Shown here: positions 19,376-21,868 of the stretch, in pieces
How the letters are laid out: every line of letters begins with the position of its first letter
Position numbering within the stretch: the first letter of the stretch is position 1
NCBI GenBank assembly: GCA_010014835.2
Contig: JAAAKB020098877.1
Span: 1-21,868, forward strand
Direction: 5' to 3'
DNA: 21,868 nucleotides
From: Apostichopus leukothele
Lineage: Eukaryota > Echinodermata > Holothuroidea > Aspidochirotida > Stichopodidae
Translations under genes and position numbers: made by a program
Notes under the pieces: generated by a model
What the model was told of the DNA's origin: nothing
Databases searched by the model: none
Seen by the model: the letters and a program-made list of their open reading frames with translations, nothing else

Positions 19376-19380
19376 TCAAT
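19363..19380. repeat. 18-bp perfect palindrome
   Basis: ATTGATCAATTGATCAAT reads the same on both strands. It lies 12-30 bases past the minus-strand AATAAA, that is, around the expected cleavage region of the candidate gene. Confidence 0.8.
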
Positions 19381-19391
19381 ACCAAACATGG

Positions 19392-19397
19392 TTTATT
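19392..19397 (-). terminator. Poly(A) signal AATAAA of the candidate minus-strand gene
   Basis: A canonical AATAAA on the minus strand, 70 bp after the stop codon of the proposed last exon. It is followed by a T/G-rich stretch (CCATGTTTGGTATTG) of the kind found downstream of cleavage sites. Confidence 0.4.
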
Positions 19398-19467
19398 GCC
19401 AAGTGATTAGCCTTGATACATTGGTACTAATGCTCAAACTGTTTCAGTTTTATCTTATATTTACTGG

Positions 19468-19574
19468 TTAGATGTCAATGAAGGACCAGGCTGCATCAGA
19501 TTTGGTACATCTGCTCATTTTCCCAGTAGAGGATGACATTCCCATTGGCAAGACGTAGGGCAACACATAAAAAG
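19468..19574 (-). CDS. Candidate last coding exon of an unknown minus-strand gene
   Basis: The acceptor GGTTGCAG precedes 19574. Two bases complete the codon left by the exon at 19735-19929, and 34 further codons follow before TAA (19470-19468). They begin FYVLPYVLPMGMSSSTGKMS and end RCTKSDAAWSFIDI. Two YVLP words fit YxxP, a motif that Crk-type SH2 domains can bind when phosphorylated; that reading is speculative. An upstream acceptor with a better pyrimidine tract (TTTTATTCC...TAATAG, entering at about 19601) would instead give a cysteine-rich end (FMCCPTSCQWECHPLLGK) in another frame. The poly(A) signal suits either. The implied intron before this exon is only 160 bp. No family recognised. 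Confidence 0.35.
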
Positions 19575-19734
19575 CTGCAACCAATGCAAGTTCGCTTCGT
19601 CTATTACGTAGAATAGGAATAAAAAACAAACATTAATTATGGTTTTGCTAAAATTTGTTTTTTGATGCATTATGACATGGAATCCAACATCAGTTTGTGC
19701 ATATGTTATTTGTGTTTCACAATGTGGATCTCAC

Positions 19735-19929
19735 CTGTGGTGATATGGACATTTCTGGAATCTTCTTTGACTTTTCCAGAAGTACACAATTTATCGCTCA
19801 ATGCATGTGAACATTTGTTGACATCAGTATAGCATACATCTCCATTGTAAGATTGTACACTACTAAAATCATAATGCAAATTTGCATAGTTGTGCGATGC
19901 TATATGTGATATGTCAATATGAATGGGAT
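19735..19929 (-). CDS. Candidate internal exon, phase 1-1, 65 codons, tyrosine motifs
   Basis: The minus-strand acceptor TTATTGGGTGCAG precedes 19929. The donor after 19735 is nearly ideal (CACAG|GTGAGA). The exon is 195 nt, open throughout in one frame, with both ends phase 1. It reads PIHIDISHIASHNYANLHYD, then FSSVQSYNGDVCYTDVNKCS, then a polar tail ending RNVHITT. VCYTDV fits the ITIM-like pattern (I/V/L/S)xYxx(I/V/L), and YANL fits YxxL. This would be compatible with a signalling cytoplasmic tail. However, three cysteines lie in the same stretch, which would equally suit an extracellular or ordinary cytosolic protein. It joins in frame to 19468-19574 downstream and to 20625-20697 upstream. 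This is the best-supported single exon in the window. Product unknown. Confidence 0.45.
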
Positions 19930-19935
19930 CTGCAC

Positions 19936-20380
19936 CCAATAACAATAAGCATCATGTACTAAATATGACAAAACATAAATACCAAGTATGATATTAATCT
20001 AACATGTAGTTCAGGTAATACCGTATCCGTATCGTGTTAACAAACTCATAGTTACACATAACCTGTCTAGCGGGCCTCTTTGAATTTGTCTGTTCAGAAA
20101 CTAATGTGTTCTTATTGTGCTTCTTTTCCTATGAATATTCAATAAGGGTTTCCGCGTTGTTGACAATTGCTAACTTTTTATATTTAAAGCCACAATCGTT
20201 GTTTCAGAAGCTTCACATAGTTTCTAAGCTATGCCTATTTCATCCTATAGCCTTCTGTATTGTAAGCAATCAATGTCTCTCACCACACATTGTAAGAATT
20301 TGTGAGTAATTAGCAGATGGAATAGGTACAATGATTGCTGTTCAAAACATGCAAGGAATGACACAAGTTACAAGTACACT
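19936..20380. other. Candidate intron; no exon well supported
   Basis: The plus-strand open frame at 20106-20309 is phenylalanine- and leucine-rich and has no splice or family support. A minus-strand GACAG|GTTATG near 20062 could end a very short exon, but it is weak. Confidence 0.4.
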
Positions 20381-20624
20381 AAATGTCACCAGTTCATTAA
20401 GTAAAAAAGAAGCAAACAAAGCAGTCTAGACATATTCCACGAAAGCCTCGAGTTATTCTGGTTCTTGTCCCAAGATAATATGGTTTTGTCAGTAGAACGA
20501 TAAATATGTGCAGACGTGTATCTATTGCTATTGTTATTTCCTTCAGAAAGTTTCAACGGCAGCTTAGAGTACAGTACTTCTGCTCGATAGTTCCTTCTAG
20601 ACAAGCCCACTTCAGTACTTTTAC

Positions 20625-20697
20625 CACTCTTGATTTTCGAAACCTCCGGACAGGATGTTTTGTTTATTGGGTACAGGAAGCTGAAATCTTGTTCAAT
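20625..20697 (-). CDS. Candidate second exon of the minus-strand gene
   Basis: The acceptor TGATCTTGTTTGCAG, preceded by a T-rich tract, enters at 20697 in phase 0. This matches the phase-0 donor of the proposed first exon at 21560. The frame reads IEQDFSFLYPINKTSCPEVS KIKS. A donor AGTG|GTAAAAG at 20625/20624 would leave one base, exactly what the exon at 19929 needs, creating an Asp codon at the join. The donor is mediocre. The same frame stays open for about 80 more codons to a stop at 20386, passing EVLYSKL (ITIM-like) and ending in a hydrophobic run (MSRLLCLLLFYLMNW). A longer or terminal version of this exon is therefore possible, although no AATAAA or ATTAAA was seen just beyond it. 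Confidence 0.35.
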
Positions 20698-21129
20698 CTG
20701 CAAACAAGATCAAACAGAAATTAATTAATGTTTTTGTGATAAAACATTTAAATTGAATTAGAATGATTACACTTTCGATATTGTGTAAAGACCCGTTTTG
20801 TCGTCGTTATTCCTGAATCCCACGTGTATGTGTAGGCCTACACTACGTTAAACTGAACGTCCCAACATCTTTCTGCCGTAAGAAGAATTGTTCGTTCCTG
20901 CCACACGGTGGAAAGTGATGGCGGTAACACACATCCCCCTGCCACAAACATCAATTAACTTAAATCAATCAACTTAAACAAGTCATTTTTAAATAAAGAT
21001 TGAAGTTTTTTCTTCGTGTCCTAAACACAGTAGCTTGTTGTAACATAGTCCTAAATATAATTTTTTAGACTATATAATTAAAAGTAGGGGCCAGTGCTGT
21101 TCCACCATCGGTAGTTTCCGCCATACAAA

Positions 21130-21545
21130 CTATGTTAGCTTAACGTAGAGCACCTATAGCCTACCATTTACATTGTTGAAGGTAACGTTAGGCTTAGCCT
21201 ACAAAAAAATTCACATTCAATAATGAATTTAAGGCTAGCCTAATGCTTTAAACTAGTATAGGCAAGCCAAGACCTAAAACTGTTATACTCAACATATACC
21301 TAACGTTAGGCCTAGCATACAGTAGGCTACTTTAACTTGCGTGTACCAATTTCACGTAGCATAAACAGAAATAGGGTCTATAATTCGCAGAGAAAATGCA
21401 AAACTCAAAACGGCTGATCGGTGATCAATTCACACGTATTATAGCCTACCCACTTTTAGAGTCAAGTGCAGGAAAGGCTAGGTTGGTAGGGGTCTTTTCA
21501 CTAAAGTATAATACTAGTACTAGGCTAGGCCCTAACTAACCTAAG
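21130..21545. repeat. Cluster of TAGGC/GCCTA words
   Basis: About ten copies of TAGGCT, TAGGCCTA, TAGCCTA or GGCTAGG in some 400 bp, two of them joined to AACGTTA (near 21184 and 21301). The words occur in both orientations and are not tandemly spaced. They fall in the proposed first intron of the minus-strand gene. Confidence 0.5.
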
Positions 21546-21559
21546 TACGACTTGCATAC

Positions 21560-21637
21560 CTTCAAACATTTCATGCAGGCAAAGAAAGACCATTCTAATT
21601 TGCTGCTGACGAAGTCATTATATTTCGTGGTAAACAT
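21560..21637 (-). CDS. Candidate first coding exon of the minus-strand gene
   Basis: An ATG at 21637 opens exactly 26 codons (MFTTKYNDFVSSKLEWSFFA then CMKCLK). They end at a strong donor, GAAG|GTATGC (21560/21559), in phase 0. The next exon in frame would be 20697. The proposed mRNA of four exons would encode about 150 residues with no signal peptide, unless translation starts elsewhere. The start context (TTACATATG) is poor. AT-rich DNA upstream contains TAAAAATAAAG but no clear TATA box at a useful distance. A splice acceptor upstream (ACTAAAACAG) would make this an internal or 5'-UTR-containing exon. Function unknown. Confidence 0.33.
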
Positions 21638-21732
21638 ATGTAAAGAAACTTTATTTTTAACATTTCGTGTTGAAATTTAGGCTGTTTTAGTTGAAGCAAC
21701 GTCAGATAGGCGTCGTATGTCTGTATGCTATG

Positions 21733-21868
21733 TCAGTGGCGTAGGAAGGTACTTTTGAGTGGGGGGGCTGAAGACTGATGGCCGGCCTGGGGGAGGGGAA
21801 TTTTTTTGCATTTCCAGGTGGCCTCAGATGCAATTTGGTGCAATATAGCACACTTCAACACCCACTCC
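21733..21868 (+). mobile_element. Dispersed repeat, truncated by the window edge (likely DNA-transposon-derived)
   Basis: CAGTGGCGTAGGAAGG starts a GC-rich stretch unlike the AT-rich DNA around it: a seven-G run, then GGCTGAAGACTGATGGCCGG and CCTGGGGGAGGGG. I recall similar GTGGCGTAGGAAGG...GGGGGGCTGAAG sequences scattered through sea urchin and other marine invertebrate assemblies, and the opening looks like a transposon terminal repeat. The far end lies outside the window, so family, ends and target duplication cannot be checked. Confidence 0.45.

Overview
This is an AT-rich stretch of animal nuclear DNA. There are no compact operon-like genes and no long open frames. The longest open frame is only about 130 codons, and most open frames are chance. 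The palindromic word TAGGCCTA and its relatives (GTAGGCCTAC, CTAGGCCTAT) recur near 1186, 2180, 2274, 3302, 16390, 20835 and 21307. In my experience this word is frequent in echinoderm and other marine deuterostome genomes. Together with a (CA)-bearing dispersed repeat and a repeat at the right edge that look typical of marine invertebrates, it suggests an echinoderm such as a sea cucumber or sea urchin. That assignment is inference.

Layout. 1-2.0 kb: simple repeats and one strong-looking 36-nt plus-strand exon (1982-2017). 2.9-3.1 kb: a minus-strand exon with a textbook signal peptide and a phase-1 splice donor, which would be the first coding exon of a secreted or membrane protein. 5.82-6.11 kb: a 287-bp non-autonomous hAT-type MITE with imperfect inverted ends and a near-perfect 8-bp target duplication. 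7.59-8.06 kb: nine copies of a 50-54 bp minisatellite. 8.26-8.64 kb: the decayed 3' end of a CR1/L2-like LINE ORF2. 10.97-11.46 kb: two candidate exons on opposite strands. 14.75-15.13 kb: a dispersed repeat-like block with an AC-rich core, a DR1 nuclear-receptor-type site and two RFX X-box matches. 18.74-18.82 kb: a small minisatellite and hairpin. 19.39-21.64 kb: the best gene candidate, on the minus strand, with four exons in compatible phases and a poly(A) signal. 21.73 kb to the end: the start of a dispersed repeat cut by the window edge.

How the parts relate. I recognise no gene product by name. The gene calls rest on splice-site quality, phase compatibility and signal-peptide or motif content, not on homology. 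They are candidates that RNA-seq or comparison with a related genome would settle. The rest of the window reads as introns, intergenic DNA and old transposable-element debris. No tRNA, rRNA, CRISPR array or virus-derived element was found.
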